A stretch of 38,434 nucleotides of DNA from assembly GCA_002343325.1 (NCBI GenBank), contig DDSG01000038.1, positions 459 to 38,892 on the forward strand, written 5' to 3'. Positions 15,932-24,571 of the stretch are shown piece by piece. Made by a program: the position numbers and the translations under genes. The notes below the pieces were generated by a model. It was not told the DNA's origin. It worked only from the letters and a program-made list of their open reading frames with translations, and did no database searches. How positions within the stretch are numbered: position 1 is the first letter of the stretch; every line of letters begins with the position of its first letter. The stretch comes from Phycisphaerales bacterium UBA2396. Lineage in GTDB: Bacteria > Planctomycetota > Phycisphaerae > Phycisphaerales > UBA1924.

Positions 15932-16450
15932 TCAGGCTCCCTTCCCCGCGACGAAGACGCCGCGTTCGTATTTCTTGAAGCGGGCGGCGGTGCCCTTGGC
16001 GGCGATCTCGCGGATGATGGCGGCGTAGAGCGTGGCCTCGGGCGTCTTGCCGCCAGGGCTGGTCCAGAGTTTCTTGGCCTCCATCGCCGCGATCATCTCC
16101 TTGGCCCGCATCGGAACCTCGCTCGCGGCGAGCACCTGCGCCGCCGCGTCGAGGGCGCTGACGCGCTTGGGCTTGGGCTCCTTAGCGGGCTTCGGGGCCT
16201 TGGGCGTCTTGGGGGCCTTCTCGCCCTTGGCCTTCTTGCCCTTGGTCGCCGCGCCAAGGCTCGCGTTGTTGGCGACCTCTTTCTCGCTGGGGACTTCGTG
16301 GTCCTGCTTCCCGCCAGCCAACCGGTCCTTGATCTCGGCAAGCGCTGCCTTGCGGAGGCGGTCCGTCTTGGCGGCACCCTCGACGCGGGCAGCGCTCTTG
16401 GACATCTTCGGTGTGCGGGTCTTCGCGGGCTTCTTCGTCTTCGTGCTCAT
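15932..16450 (-). CDS. HARE-HTH (winged-helix) domain protein with a lysine-rich N-terminus
   Basis: A 172-residue protein. The N-terminal ~100 residues are very rich in Lys, Pro and Ala, like a histone-H1-type tail. Residues about 100-170 (SALDAAAQVLAASEVPMRAKEMIAAM, LWTSPGGKTPEATLYAAIIREI, then a FKKYERGVFV end) match the HARE-HTH domain found in HB1, ASXL, restriction enzymes and RNA polymerase delta. A DNA-binding or nucleoid-type role is likely. The ATG at 16450 was preferred over 16456 because GGAG then sits at a normal distance. The gene belongs to the small-gene block at the left end of the element. Confidence 0.82.
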   Translation of the reverse strand: MSTKTKKPAKTRTPKMSKSAARVEGAAKTDRLRKAALAEIKDRLAGGKQDHEVPSEKEVANNASLGAATKGKKAKGEKAPKTPKAPKPAKEPKPKRVSALDAAAQVLAASEVPMRAKEMIAAMEAKKLWTSPGGKTPEATLYAAIIREIAAKGTAARFKKYERGVFVAGKGA

Positions 16451-16543
16451 GGTCATCTCCGAACTGGGGGTTGGAACGCCCGTCGCACATTGCGGCGGGA
16501 AAGCGTGGCCGTCGCGGTTTCCCGCGACGCCGCGTGGGGCCTG

Positions 16544-16828
16544 TCAGCAGCCCGCGACGCGCTCCATCTCGTTGAGCACGTCGTGGATCATCGAGTTGGT
16601 GGCGGCGGCTTGGCCCCGGCGGTCGGTGCCGTACACCAACTTGGCGACCTCGGCGGCCTTGGCGTAGCGGCTCTCCCGGTTCTCGTCGCGGGCGATGTGC
16701 GCGATGCAGATGTCCTGCCTGCCCGCTCGCCGGGTGTGCTGCTCGATGGTCACCTCCGCGCCGCGCTCGGTGCGGCGGATGCTGATGTCCTGGTCGATCC
16801 CCTCGATCACGATCGTCTTGATGGTCAT
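16544..16828 (-). CDS. Small hypothetical element protein
   Basis: A 94-residue protein with a good AGGAG ribosome site before ATG 16828. It has beta-rich N-terminal strands (IKTIVIEGI, ISIRRTERGAEVTIEQHT) followed by a helical C-terminal half ending in Cys. The family is not recognised. It is spaced about 30 bases from the upstream gene and probably co-transcribed with it. Confidence 0.7.
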   Translation of the reverse strand: MTIKTIVIEGIDQDISIRRTERGAEVTIEQHTRRAGRQDICIAHIARDENRESRYAKAAEVAKLVYGTDRRGQAAATNSMIHDVLNEMERVAGC

Positions 16829-16858
16829 GGCGTTGCTCCTTGCGGTTGGTGGTTCTCG

Positions 16859-17122
16859 TCACTCGGCGTCGTTCAGAAAGGCCTCGACGTGCTCGGGGTC
16901 CATGTTGCTGAGGAACCCGACGAGGTCGATCAGGTCGCTGCGGACCTTTCCGAGGCTTCCCGCAAAGCCCCAGTTGCGTGGGTCGGCCTTCGCCCCCTCG
17001 GCGTGCTTGTCGAGTTCCATCTGCAGCACGTCCATCAGGCGGGCGATGTCGTTGCGGCGTGCGGCGTACGTCTCTGCGGCGGTCGGTTCGGGCTTGGTGG
17101 TCTTGGGCGTGCGCTTCGTCAT
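16859..17122 (-). CDS. Small helical hypothetical element protein
   Basis: An 87-residue protein with GAGGAG before ATG 17122. A basic start (MTKRTPKTTKPEPT) is followed by two long helices (RRNDIARLMDVLQMELDKHAE and KVRSDLIDLVGFLSNM) and an acidic end. No domain is recognised; a DNA-binding or adaptor role would be a guess. Confidence 0.7.
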   Translation of the reverse strand: MTKRTPKTTKPEPTAAETYAARRNDIARLMDVLQMELDKHAEGAKADPRNWGFAGSLGKVRSDLIDLVGFLSNMDPEHVEAFLNDAE

Positions 17123-17182
17123 GGTCGTGCTCCTCGGGGTTGTGGTTCTCTGGTAAACAGCGAAGCCCGCATGTCGCGGGCT

Positions 17183-17533
17183 TCAGGTCGTCGGGTGGTT
17201 GTCGTTCTTGCGGTCCCAACTCGTCGTGTCTTTCGGCTGGCCGACCGCCCGGAGGTAGTCGACCAACTCGTCGGCGGTCCAGGTGTCGCCGTCGATCGCG
17301 TCGTGCTCGTTGGGTGCGTCGGTATCGCGGTCGATCTCGAAGAGGCGGAAGCCGCCCAGCGTTCCGGGGCGCGGTCCCCAGTGCCCGTCGAGGTGGCGGC
17401 CGCGTCCGGCGGGTACCGTCGCGATGTTCCAGGTGCGCCCGTCGGGCGTGTGGATCTCGATCGCGGGGATGTGGAACCCGCTCTTGGCGAGGGTCTTGGC
17501 GAGGTCGAGCGTGGTCTTCGTGGTCGCGTTCAT
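17183..17533 (-). CDS. Hypothetical element protein
   Basis: A 116-residue protein starting at ATG 17533, with GGAG nine bases upstream; the longer frame to 17965 lacks a sensible start and runs through the repeat-rich gap. The N-terminus is helical (TTLDLAKTLAKSGFHIPAIEI), then a beta-rich region with HTPDGRTWNIATVPAGRGRHLDGHWG and an acidic helix TADELVDYLRAVGQ. Family not recognised. Confidence 0.65.
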   Translation of the reverse strand: MNATTKTTLDLAKTLAKSGFHIPAIEIHTPDGRTWNIATVPAGRGRHLDGHWGPRPGTLGGFRLFEIDRDTDAPNEHDAIDGDTWTADELVDYLRAVGQPKDTTSWDRKNDNHPTT

Positions 17534-17986
17534 GTTCGTGGTCTCCGTCGCGTGCGGGGGGTGCGTTGTTCCCGCTCGCGTTGGACACACATTGGCCGGC
17601 TGACGGGGAACAGGCAAGGCGTTCGGCCTGCATTTCTCGATGATTCTGCGACATGTGGGCAACTCGGCCAAGCATGTGGGCGGCGCGGGAAAGCGGGCCG
17701 CGTAGCGCGGCTTCCCCACCCGCCCGTTGGCCACGGGTTGGCCCACGATCGCCCACGTCGCGTACTCGCGGCGGGGCGTATCAATCCCCGCCACGCGACC
17801 GTCGGCGCTCGGACGCGCAAACAAACTCTGTCTCCAAGCGCGGCTGTTCCCGCGGGCGTAGCAACGCGAGCCGGGCGGGGAAGTACCTACCGACCCCCTC
17901 ACCCCCGCCGTTAGGCTTCGGGCTGTTGGGCTCGTGGTAGGCGCGGCCTGGCACGCGACCTGCATGGGCGCGGCGGGGCGGGAGGG

Positions 17987-18036
17987 GGGAAGTACTTGAT
18001 GAAAGAGAGAGATGTTTCAATCTTTCAATACTTCCC
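17987..18036. repeat. Imperfect inverted repeat with GGGAAGTA arms
   Basis: The left arm GGGAAGTACTTGATGAAAG (17987-18005) pairs with the right arm CTTTCAATACTTCCC (18022-18036) apart from small bulges. Within the loop, TTTCAAT occurs, and it recurs in the right arm. The GGGGAAGTAC core of the left arm also occurs as a direct copy at 17877-17886. Confidence 0.5.
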
Positions 18037-18055
18037 TTACGCCCATGTCCGTGCC

Positions 18056-18082
18056 CGCGCGTACGCGATCCGCGTGCGCGCG
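18056..18082. repeat. GC-rich inverted repeat downstream of the primase gene
   Basis: The arms CGCGCGTACGCG and CGCGTGCGCGCG are separated by ATC, with one mismatch in 12 pairs (a G-U wobble in RNA on one strand). The hairpin begins 32 bases after the primase stop on the minus strand. No T-tract follows, so it is not a standard intrinsic terminator. Confidence 0.5.
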
Positions 18083-18086
18083 CGGG

Positions 18087-18111
18087 GAATAGATGAATGA
18101 TTGAACTATTC
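18087..18111. repeat. AT-rich dyad next to the GC hairpin
   Basis: GAATAG (18087-18092) and CTATTC (18106-18111) are perfect inverted arms around an AT-rich 13-base centre. It lies between the GC-rich dyad and the primase stop codon. Adjacent GC and AT dyads of this kind are seen at some plasmid and phage origins; here that is only a suggestion. Confidence 0.35.
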
Positions 18112-18114
18112 GGC

Positions 18115-20292
18115 TCATGCCAGCACATACCAGACCCTCGGTCGCGTTGCCGTCGATTCCGATTCCTGCTGCAACTGCTGCGTTTCCAAGAGGTTGTCGA
18201 TCACTTCCTGCCGTTCCCGCTGGGTCAGCCACTGCGTCTTGCGGCAGAGTTCACTGCGGGAGATCTTTCCGCCCGCTCTGCGCACCACCCGGACCACGCG
18301 CTTCTGCCGGGCGTCGAACACACCGTCAGCGACCCACTCGTGGGCGATGTACAGCATCCGCCGCGTCAGGTACGACGAGAGTTCGCACGCCCAGCGGGCC
18401 GCATCCTCATCGATGACCGGCTTCTGGGCGTTCGCGGAGCACGCGTAGATCAGCGCCAGGCGGCAGGCCTTCTCTTCGGCCCGTGCCCACAGCGACCGTC
18501 CCGCCTCGTCCGGCTTGCCGAGCTCGGCGTCCACCATCGCCGCGAGTGCGTCGAACACCGCGCCGGCCTCCGGCGTCGCCTCGACCACGATGGGCTGGGG
18601 ATGCTCGGGGGCGAGGTTGCCGCCGGGCTTGAACGATCGCCAACACTCGGCGGCCTGCTTGAGGGGTTCCGGGACACCCGTCGCCTTGGCGCGCTGCCGC
18701 GCCGGCGTCTCGGCCGACTCGAACACGAGCAGGCGGGCGATGAACCCATCGCTCAGGCTGTCGGCGGTGAGGGACTCGAAGAAATGCTCGGGGACGGTCG
18801 TGCCGTAGACGCTTACGCACGGCTGGTCGACGACCTTGTTCCGCTTCTTGTCGGCGTAGGCCTTGCCGCGGAAGACCGTGTCGGCGCTGGAGTAGAGCTT
18901 CATGAGCGCCGTCAGCACATTGAACAGGTGCGGTGCCTTCTTGGGGTCGCCGATGGTGCGGAGGAAGCGGCCGAACTCGTCGATCTGGAACAGGATCGCC
19001 GGCTCGGCCTCGACGGCGGTGATCAGCCCGGCGTCGGACGCGAGGTCCTCGTTCCCCTCGTGCTCGACCATGTCGGCCGCAAAGCTGATGTTCTTGTTGA
19101 CCTTGCGAGCGTTGTCCTTGCCCGCGCCGGAAGGTGCGACGCCGACGCAGTAGACGTTCGTGCGGTTGCCGCGCTCGTCGCGCACCTTGCGGGCCGCGAG
19201 CACGGCCTGGAGGCAAATCCCCGCCGCCAGCGCCAGCACCGGCTGCGGCCGCGTGGCCGTCGCCAGGTTGTGCGCCACGACCTGCTCGATGAAGCCCGGC
19301 ACGCGGAGCAGATGATCGGGGAACGGCCCCGGGTCGGGCGGGCGCTCGGAGCGGGGCCGCTCGCCAACGGTGCGCCGGCGTTCCGGGTCGAATCCGGAAA
19401 GATCCACGCCGCCCATGTCGTCGGGCTTCTCGGCATCGCGCAACCACCCGTACGGTCGGTCGTGCGGCTTGCTCGCCGCGTCGCTGACCTTGTGCCGCAG
19501 TTCTTTCTCCGACCACGGCGGCTGGCAGCGAGGGTTGTACCGATCCCATAGCAGCCCGAACGCCGCCTCGGCGTCGAGCCCAAACCCGTGCACCATCGCG
19601 GTCGCGGCGGCATACGTCTGGCTGTGGCCGCCCGAGCCGGAGATCGCCGGCGGGATGCGGTCGATGTACGCCTCGGCGCGGCGCAGGACGGCGTCGTCGG
19701 CTAGGAATGTTCGCGTTCCTAGTGCAGTCGGCTGTGAACGCTGACGTTCCTTGCACCCATGTCGCTGCTCGATAACAGCATTCGCCAGCGCCGCGACCGC
19801 CGCGCCGAGCGTCTCGACATCCACGTCGGCGGGCTCGCCTTCGAGCGGGTCGTACGGCTCGCCGCTGGGATGCATGCTTGGGCCGACGACCGTCTGCGCC
19901 CCGGTGCTCCGGAGCTCGACGATCATCTTCTTGGTGGCCGGGTCCTGGTGCTTGCGGGTCTTTGCCCCCTCGCACACATACCACCAGTGCGAGGCGGGTT
20001 TGCCGGGCCGACCCGACTTCGCCCCCGTCGGCGGCAGGAACTCCGGAGCGAGCGCCACCGCCTCCTCGCAGTCCAGGTCCACATCGACGAGCCAGCCGCT
20101 CGGCTCGCCCAGCAGCACGCCGATGTTGCCTGTGCCGTTGAAGTGCTGGGGCAGGTCGGCGTCCGCCAGGCGCAGGTCCGTCCAGCCCTTGAGCACGGGG
20201 ATCTTCGATCCCGCGGGCACCGGGATCGGCGCGTAGCCGCGCGCGAGGTACCACCGCGCCGCGTCGAGCAGGTTTGCCGGGCCGTCGCTCAT
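18115..20292 (-). CDS. Primase-polymerase / DUF3987 replication protein
   Basis: A 725-residue protein with three parts. Residues about 8-175 are a bifunctional primase/polymerase (Prim-Pol) domain: GYAPIPVPAGSKIPVLKGW, the catalytic D70-V-D72 pair, and VELRSTGAQTVVGPSMHPSG. Residues about 200-280 look like a primase C-terminal helical linker (AAATAMVHGFGLDAEAAFGLLWD... WSEKELRHKV). Residues about 325-725 match DUF3987, with a P-loop at GVAPSGAGKDNA (384-395) and a later TDEFGRF-like acidic motif (QIDEFGRFLR). Such proteins start replication of phages, satellites and plasmids. It is preceded by a small gene four bases away in the same operon. Confidence 0.88.
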   Translation of the reverse strand: MSDGPANLLDAARWYLARGYAPIPVPAGSKIPVLKGWTDLRLADADLPQHFNGTGNIGVLLGEPSGWLVDVDLDCEEAVALAPEFLPPTGAKSGRPGKPASHWWYVCEGAKTRKHQDPATKKMIVELRSTGAQTVVGPSMHPSGEPYDPLEGEPADVDVETLGAAVAALANAVIEQRHGCKERQRSQPTALGTRTFLADDAVLRRAEAYIDRIPPAISGSGGHSQTYAAATAMVHGFGLDAEAAFGLLWDRYNPRCQPPWSEKELRHKVSDAASKPHDRPYGWLRDAEKPDDMGGVDLSGFDPERRRTVGERPRSERPPDPGPFPDHLLRVPGFIEQVVAHNLATATRPQPVLALAAGICLQAVLAARKVRDERGNRTNVYCVGVAPSGAGKDNARKVNKNISFAADMVEHEGNEDLASDAGLITAVEAEPAILFQIDEFGRFLRTIGDPKKAPHLFNVLTALMKLYSSADTVFRGKAYADKKRNKVVDQPCVSVYGTTVPEHFFESLTADSLSDGFIARLLVFESAETPARQRAKATGVPEPLKQAAECWRSFKPGGNLAPEHPQPIVVEATPEAGAVFDALAAMVDAELGKPDEAGRSLWARAEEKACRLALIYACSANAQKPVIDEDAARWACELSSYLTRRMLYIAHEWVADGVFDARQKRVVRVVRRAGGKISRSELCRKTQWLTQRERQEVIDNLLETQQLQQESESTATRPRVWYVLA

Positions 20293-20295
20293 TGC

Positions 20296-20688
20296 TTACT
20301 CGTCGTCCCCCTTCGTCTTTACGCCGGCGCCCATGATCTTGAGCATCTGCGCCGCATGCTCGCGGTCCTTCTTGCTCGCGCGGTAGTCGAGCAGGCGGTC
20401 GAGGTCCACGACCGGCTTCACCGCGTACTCGAAGCTGTGCTCGCTCCCGGCCAGCCCCAGGGCGTGCGCGATCGCCTGCGTGCAGCGGCTGGAGCGGTGC
20501 GTCCCCGCCGCCGCGATCAGCAGCGGCACCTCGGCCCGCGTCTGGCCGTGATACATCAGTCCGCCGACGCTACGGGCCAGCAGCGAGCCCACCCCCTTGG
20601 CGTCGCTCTTGTCGATGGGGGCCGAGGCGACGTGCCGGCCCAGCACGCGGCCATCCTTGTCCGTCTCTTCGATGGTGATCGTGATCAT
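20296..20688 (-). CDS. Small hypothetical protein in the replication operon
   Basis: A 130-residue protein starting at ATG 20688 with AGGAA upstream; the longer frame to 20994 overlaps the helicase gene. Opening strands MITITIEETDKDGRVLGRHV are followed by a helical middle (GVGSLLARSVGGLMYH) and a segment with HRSSRCTQAIAHALG. No family recognised. It sits between the helicase and primase genes with short spacings, suggesting a replication-associated role. Confidence 0.65.
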   Translation of the reverse strand: MITITIEETDKDGRVLGRHVASAPIDKSDAKGVGSLLARSVGGLMYHGQTRAEVPLLIAAAGTHRSSRCTQAIAHALGLAGSEHSFEYAVKPVVDLDRLLDYRASKKDREHAAQMLKIMGAGVKTKGDDE

Positions 20689-20701
20689 CGTGTGTTCCTG
20701 G

Positions 20702-22393
20702 TTAGAAAGGGATTTCGTCGTCGGGGATGCCGTACGTGGTGCCGACCGGCTGGGGCAGTTGCTCGGGGAGGCCTTCATCGCCCTCGAGCCGCGGTGGCTT
20801 GTCCCCCAGCCGGTGCGCGACCACCCGCTCGAATTTCTCGCCAGCCTTCTTCTCGACCGTGATGTGCAGCGCCGGCGCGAGCGCGCCAGCCCGCGCGAGC
20901 TCGACCGCCTCCTCAGTACCGCCGGGGACCGGCTCGACCGAGCGCGCCCGCCACCACGCCTCGGCCTTGGTCCGCGCGTACCCGGTGTGGTCAAAGCAGA
21001 CCCACTCGCGGAAATAGCCGTTGAAGCCGACGCGGTACTCGACCCGCATCGTGAGCGGGGCAGCCGGGTCGTTCCGCTTCATGTGGACGTGGTACGTGAT
21101 CTCGCTGACGCGGTGCTGCTCGCGGGTCGTCTGGCCCGAGAGGATGCCCTCGGTGCTGGCCCGCGCCTCGTGCTTCTGCTTGTTGGGCTCGGGGAACTGG
21201 TGCCCGCACTGCGGGCACGTCTGGTAGCCCGCCGCGATGAGCGCGTGGCACTGCGGGCACTCCTTGGCCGGAGCCTCGCCTTCGCCACGGTCGTCGGCGC
21301 AGACGCGGATCGCGTCCACCGGGCCATGCCGGAGCACGTTTCCGCCGAAGTCCAGCACGAGACAGTCGGCCTTGCTCGGGTTCAGACGGAAGCCCCGCCC
21401 GACCATCTGGTAGTACAGCCCGGGCGACATGGTCGGGCGCACGAGCGCCACGCAGTCGATGTGCGGAGCGTCGAAACCGGTCGTCAGCACGTTGACGTTG
21501 CAGAGGTACTTGAGCGCCCCCGAGCGGAAGCGGTCCAGGATGGCGCTACGCACGCCCGTGGGCGTGTCGCCGGACACGAACCCGCACTCGACGCCGTGCC
21601 GGGACTTAAGCACTTCGACGATGTGCTGACCGTGGCGGATGCCCGACGAGAAGATCAGCGTGGCGGTTCGGTCCTTGGTGTGCTCGACGATCTCGGCGCA
21701 TGCGCCTTCGACCAGGGTGTCCTTGTCCATGAGGTCCTCGACCTCGCTGGCGACGAACTCGCCGGCGCGGACGTGCAGGTCGTCGGTGCTCACCTTCTGG
21801 AGTCCCGCCTTGGTCCGCAGCGGGGAGAGGAAGCCCTGCACGATCAGTTCGCGGACGCCGACCTCGAAGCAGACGTGGTTGAGGATGTTGCCCGGCTCGC
21901 AGATCGGCCCCGACTTCATCCGGAACGGCGTCGCCGTGAGCCCGATCACCCGCGCCAGCGGGTTCACGACCTTGGCGTCGGCGATGAACTGGCGGTACAT
22001 CCCTTCGCCGTCGGGCGGGATCAGGTGCGCCTCGTCCACGATGAGCAGGTCCACCGGCCCCAGGTCGCACGCCCGCTGGTAGATGGACTGGATGCCCGCG
22101 ATCGTGACGGCGTACCCGAGGTCCTTGCGCTTGAGCCCCGCCGAGTAGATGCCCACGGGCACGTCCGGCGCGATGGTGCGGAGCTTGTCGGCCGCCTGCT
22201 CGAGCAGTTCCTTGACGTGGGCCAGGATGACGACGCGCCCATTCCACGGCCCGACCGAGTCGCGGCAGATCGTGGCGATGACGGGTGTCTTGCCACCCCC
22301 GGTCGGGATGACCACGCAGGGGTTGTCATCCCGGGTCCGCAGGTGCTCGTACACCGCGGCGATGGCTTCGGATTGGTATGGACGCAACTGCAT
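20702..22393 (-). CDS. SF2 DEAD/DEAH-box (type III restriction-like) helicase with a zinc ribbon
   Basis: A 563-residue helicase. Motif I is PTGGGKT (30-36), motif II is DEAH (120-123), motif III is the ATPFRM-type segment (GLTATPFRM) and motif VI is QMVGRGFRLNPSK. A Cys-pair zinc ribbon follows (C379/C382 and C393/C396: CPQCHALI... CPQCGHQFP), and a C-terminal region of about 160 residues has no recognised fold. Such helicases are common in phage and satellite replication modules. It starts with ATG overlapping the RusA stop by one base (TGATG on the coding strand). Confidence 0.9.
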   Translation of the reverse strand: MQLRPYQSEAIAAVYEHLRTRDDNPCVVIPTGGGKTPVIATICRDSVGPWNGRVVILAHVKELLEQAADKLRTIAPDVPVGIYSAGLKRKDLGYAVTIAGIQSIYQRACDLGPVDLLIVDEAHLIPPDGEGMYRQFIADAKVVNPLARVIGLTATPFRMKSGPICEPGNILNHVCFEVGVRELIVQGFLSPLRTKAGLQKVSTDDLHVRAGEFVASEVEDLMDKDTLVEGACAEIVEHTKDRTATLIFSSGIRHGQHIVEVLKSRHGVECGFVSGDTPTGVRSAILDRFRSGALKYLCNVNVLTTGFDAPHIDCVALVRPTMSPGLYYQMVGRGFRLNPSKADCLVLDFGGNVLRHGPVDAIRVCADDRGEGEAPAKECPQCHALIAAGYQTCPQCGHQFPEPNKQKHEARASTEGILSGQTTREQHRVSEITYHVHMKRNDPAAPLTMRVEYRVGFNGYFREWVCFDHTGYARTKAEAWWRARSVEPVPGGTEEAVELARAGALAPALHITVEKKAGEKFERVVAHRLGDKPPRLEGDEGLPEQLPQPVGTTYGIPDDEIPF

Positions 22394-22785
22394 CAGGACT
22401 CCAGATCCGAAACGAGAACTCTCACCTTGCCGCCGGGAACCGGGGTGCTCCGCACGACCCGGAGTGAGTCGATCTGACTGTCGTCCTGGTACGCGCCACC
22501 ATGCTGGAGCGCGTCAAGGAGTGCCTTCAGGATGTTGTCGAGGTCTCTCCGGCGACGATCGGGCGGGTGCACGCTGAAGAACAGTGCGACGGAGCCCCCG
22601 GCGGAATCCACACCCTGATGCGCGAGCTCTTCCGCAACGCGCTGCCGGTACTCACGCCCAGCACGGCTGATCATCGTGCGGTCCCCAACGTGACGCCAGT
22701 AGTGGTTGACGCTCGGCGGGTACGACAGTTCGTACACGACTTCGATCTTCGCCTCGTCCTCGAAGTCGTCGATTACCTCTTCCAC
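22393..22785 (-). CDS. RusA-family Holliday junction resolvase
   Basis: A 130-residue protein of normal RusA size. It has the N-terminal YPPSVNHYW motif, then PDRRRRDLDNILKALLDAL and the DDSQIDSL motif; D81, D83 and D101/D102 match the RusA catalytic aspartates. RusA dimers resolve recombination intermediates and are common in lambdoid and other phages. Its first 13 bases overlap the 3' end of the DUF669 gene, which shows tight operon packing. Confidence 0.9.
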   Translation of the reverse strand: MEEVIDDFEDEAKIEVVYELSYPPSVNHYWRHVGDRTMISRAGREYRQRVAEELAHQGVDSAGGSVALFFSVHPPDRRRRDLDNILKALLDALQHGGAYQDDSQIDSLRVVRSTPVPGGKVRVLVSDLES

Positions 22786-23237
22786 GGCGGCGTCCCTCCC
22801 GCGGGCACGCGAGCGCCCGCAGCGCCGCCGCCCCCGTTCCCGCCCTTCTTGGCGTAGCCCTTGATGACGTTGGTGAACTCGCCGTTGTCGTCGCGCTTCT
22901 TCAGCCCGACGTTGATCTCCAGCGGGATGTTGTGAAGCTCCACCGAGTCCTTCGGGGCCATGACCCCGACGGCACGGCAGATCGCGGACAGCTCGCCCCG
23001 CGCGATCTTCACCGTCATCTCGCTCTTGTTCTCCAGGTTGAGCCGCGCCCAGACCAGGCGGCCTTTGCGCTCGCCGTCGATGATCTGGAACGTGAGCTGG
23101 AGGTACTTCCCGCCGCCCGCCTTCGTCGGCTTCATTTCCGACTCGGTGATGACGGCGATGTACTTGCCCGCGGGGATCGGGTCGAGGGCGACGGAGGGGT
23201 CCACGTTGTTCGCGTCGAAATTGTTCAGGTTCGCCAT
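22773..23237 (-). CDS. DUF669 phage protein (likely ssDNA-binding)
   Basis: A 154-residue protein with the DUF669 pattern: MANLNNFDANNVDPS, IPAGKYIAVITESEMKPTK, GGGKYLQLTFQIIDGERKGR and an INVGLKKRDDNGEFTN segment. DUF669 proteins accompany phage RecA-like and RusA genes and probably bind single-stranded DNA; the C-terminal tail here is Gly-rich and ends in PPWKR, like the tails of SSB-type proteins. It lies between the Sak4-like ATPase and RusA. Confidence 0.85.
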   Translation of the reverse strand: MANLNNFDANNVDPSVALDPIPAGKYIAVITESEMKPTKAGGGKYLQLTFQIIDGERKGRLVWARLNLENKSEMTVKIARGELSAICRAVGVMAPKDSVELHNIPLEINVGLKKRDDNGEFTNVIKGYAKKGGNGGGGAAGARVPAGGTPPWKR

Positions 23238-23251
23238 GGGTCAGAGTCCTT

Positions 23252-24082
23252 TCAGTTGGTGGCGGCCGCGCCCTCGCTGGGCGCGGCGTCGGTGTTCTGG
23301 GTGAGTGGGGTGGTGGTGCTGCTGCCCTCGCCGCGCGAGGCCGCGACGTGCGCCGCGAAGACGCGGTAGTCGAGGGGCAGTTCCTCGGGGAGGTTCAGCC
23401 GGTTCTTGGCGACGTGCGCCGGCCGCTCGACCGTGCGGACGATGCGCTCGCCGGTGCCCACGCCGTTGTGTTTCGCCTTGTTGAACCCCTCGTCCACCTT
23501 GACGGTGAGCACCTTGTACGTGGCAAAGAGCACCTCGTCGGCCCACTCCTGCACCAGCGCCGAAGCGAGCTTGTGCAGCCGGGGCGAGTAGCGGTCGTAC
23601 GGCACGGTTTCGGGGTTCTCGAACTTCTCGATCTTGGCGTGGGCGATGACGATGACCGTCATGCCACGGTCGCTGCGGAGCGCGTCGAGCGCGCCGAGCA
23701 CGGTCCGCCACTTCTCGATGGCGAAGGCATACCCCTTCGCGTACCCGATCTTCTCGATGCTCGGCGCCTGCTCGTCCTCGCAGACCTCCTGCCAGATGAG
23801 CCGTTCGAGCCAGTCCAGCGAATCGATGACGACGGTCATGTACCTGTGGTCGCCCGAGTAGAGCGTCTCCAGCGCCGCCATCACGTCGCCGAGCGACCGG
23901 GCCAGCGGGAACGACTCGCACTCGATGTCGCCGAGGCCGTCCTCGGTCGGAATGAAGATCGGGGTCTCGGCCATCGCGCCGAACGTGCTCTTGCCAATGC
24001 CGTGCGTGCCGTACAACATCACGCGACGGGGCTTGGGCCTGCGGCCCTTGGTGATCTGGTGCATCAGCGTGGTCGCGGTCAT
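23252..24082 (-). CDS. Sak4-like phage RecA-fold ATPase
   Basis: A 276-residue protein starting at ATG 24082, with GGAG upstream; a longer frame exists but its N-terminus is not family-like. Walker A is GTHGIGKST (25-33) and Walker B is VVIDSLDWLE with D87. The later GMTVIVIAHAKIEKF is the sensor strand, and the ending is Ser/Thr-rich and disordered. This matches the phage nucleotide-binding/Sak4 single-strand annealing family, which pairs with DUF669/SSB proteins. It lies 14 bases before the DUF669 gene. Confidence 0.85.
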   Translation of the reverse strand: MTATTLMHQITKGRRPKPRRVMLYGTHGIGKSTFGAMAETPIFIPTEDGLGDIECESFPLARSLGDVMAALETLYSGDHRYMTVVIDSLDWLERLIWQEVCEDEQAPSIEKIGYAKGYAFAIEKWRTVLGALDALRSDRGMTVIVIAHAKIEKFENPETVPYDRYSPRLHKLASALVQEWADEVLFATYKVLTVKVDEGFNKAKHNGVGTGERIVRTVERPAHVAKNRLNLPEELPLDYRVFAAHVAASRGEGSSTTTPLTQNTDAAPSEGAAATN

Positions 24083-24174
24083 GGGTTCTCCATTGGGATC
24101 GAGGTCGTGAGCGAAGATGTCTTGGACGTACTCGCCCTGGCCGAGCCGGACGAGCGGACTGCCACGGCACCGGC

Positions 24175-24519
24175 TCATGCGACCGGCTCGCACGGGCGAT
24201 TGGCTGCGGTTGGACGCTTCGGCACCGGTCCGTCGGCCCGGGCGACGGCGAAGGTGTCGTCGCCGAACTCACGCGTGCAGAAGCCGATGAAGACACGGGC
24301 CACGGCGCATCCGATCTCGGTGCCAGCGTCCAGGACGACGACCCTCGCATCCCCATCGATCGCGTATCCGGCATCGAGCCGGACGGCCGCCTCGCCGTAC
24401 AGGCATCCGACGGCAAGGATCGCCAGCAGCAGCGTCTCCTCGACGGTGTCCATATCGACGTGGGATCCAAACACGAGCCGGTACACAGACCGCCCCGTGC
24501 GGGGGTTGCCGATGCTCAT
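24175..24519 (-). CDS. Small hypothetical element protein
   Basis: A 114-residue protein starting at ATG 24519 with AAGGAG upstream. The middle contains a hydrophobic helix (EETLLLAILAVGCLYGEAAVRLDAGY) and beta strands (ARVVVLDAGTEIG). The family is not recognised. It sits in the replication operon between the sigma factor and the Sak4-like gene, about 90 bases upstream of the latter. Confidence 0.65.
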   Translation of the reverse strand: MSIGNPRTGRSVYRLVFGSHVDMDTVEETLLLAILAVGCLYGEAAVRLDAGYAIDGDARVVVLDAGTEIGCAVARVFIGFCTREFGDDTFAVARADGPVPKRPTAANRPCEPVA

Positions 24520-24571
24520 GGTGTTCTCCTTGTGCCATCTACGCGAAACGCCCGCGGAGTGGCGAAGACGC

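Larger units (their letters stand above)
17534..18114. promoter_or_regulatory. Repeat-rich non-coding gap in the element; possible origin or control region
   Basis: This 581-base gap holds no supported gene. It contains CATGTGGGC twice (17652, 17673), GGGGAAGTAC twice (17877, 17986), an imperfect dyad at 17987-18036, a GC dyad at 18056-18082 and an AT-rich dyad at 18087-18111. Much of it, with short AT-rich pockets in otherwise GC-rich DNA, looks like a replication origin or regulatory region. It lies just downstream of the primase gene and upstream of the small-gene block, and could also hold the promoter for that block. Confidence 0.4.

Noticed and set aside
15590..17914. 774-residue plus-strand frame across the small-gene block of the element
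   Set aside because: It is antisense to several small genes with good ribosome sites and has a low-complexity Val/Leu/Arg/Gly composition.
17534..18114. CRISPR-like array in the repeat-rich gap
   Set aside because: The repeats are short (9-10 bases), only two copies each, and not regularly spaced with unique spacers.
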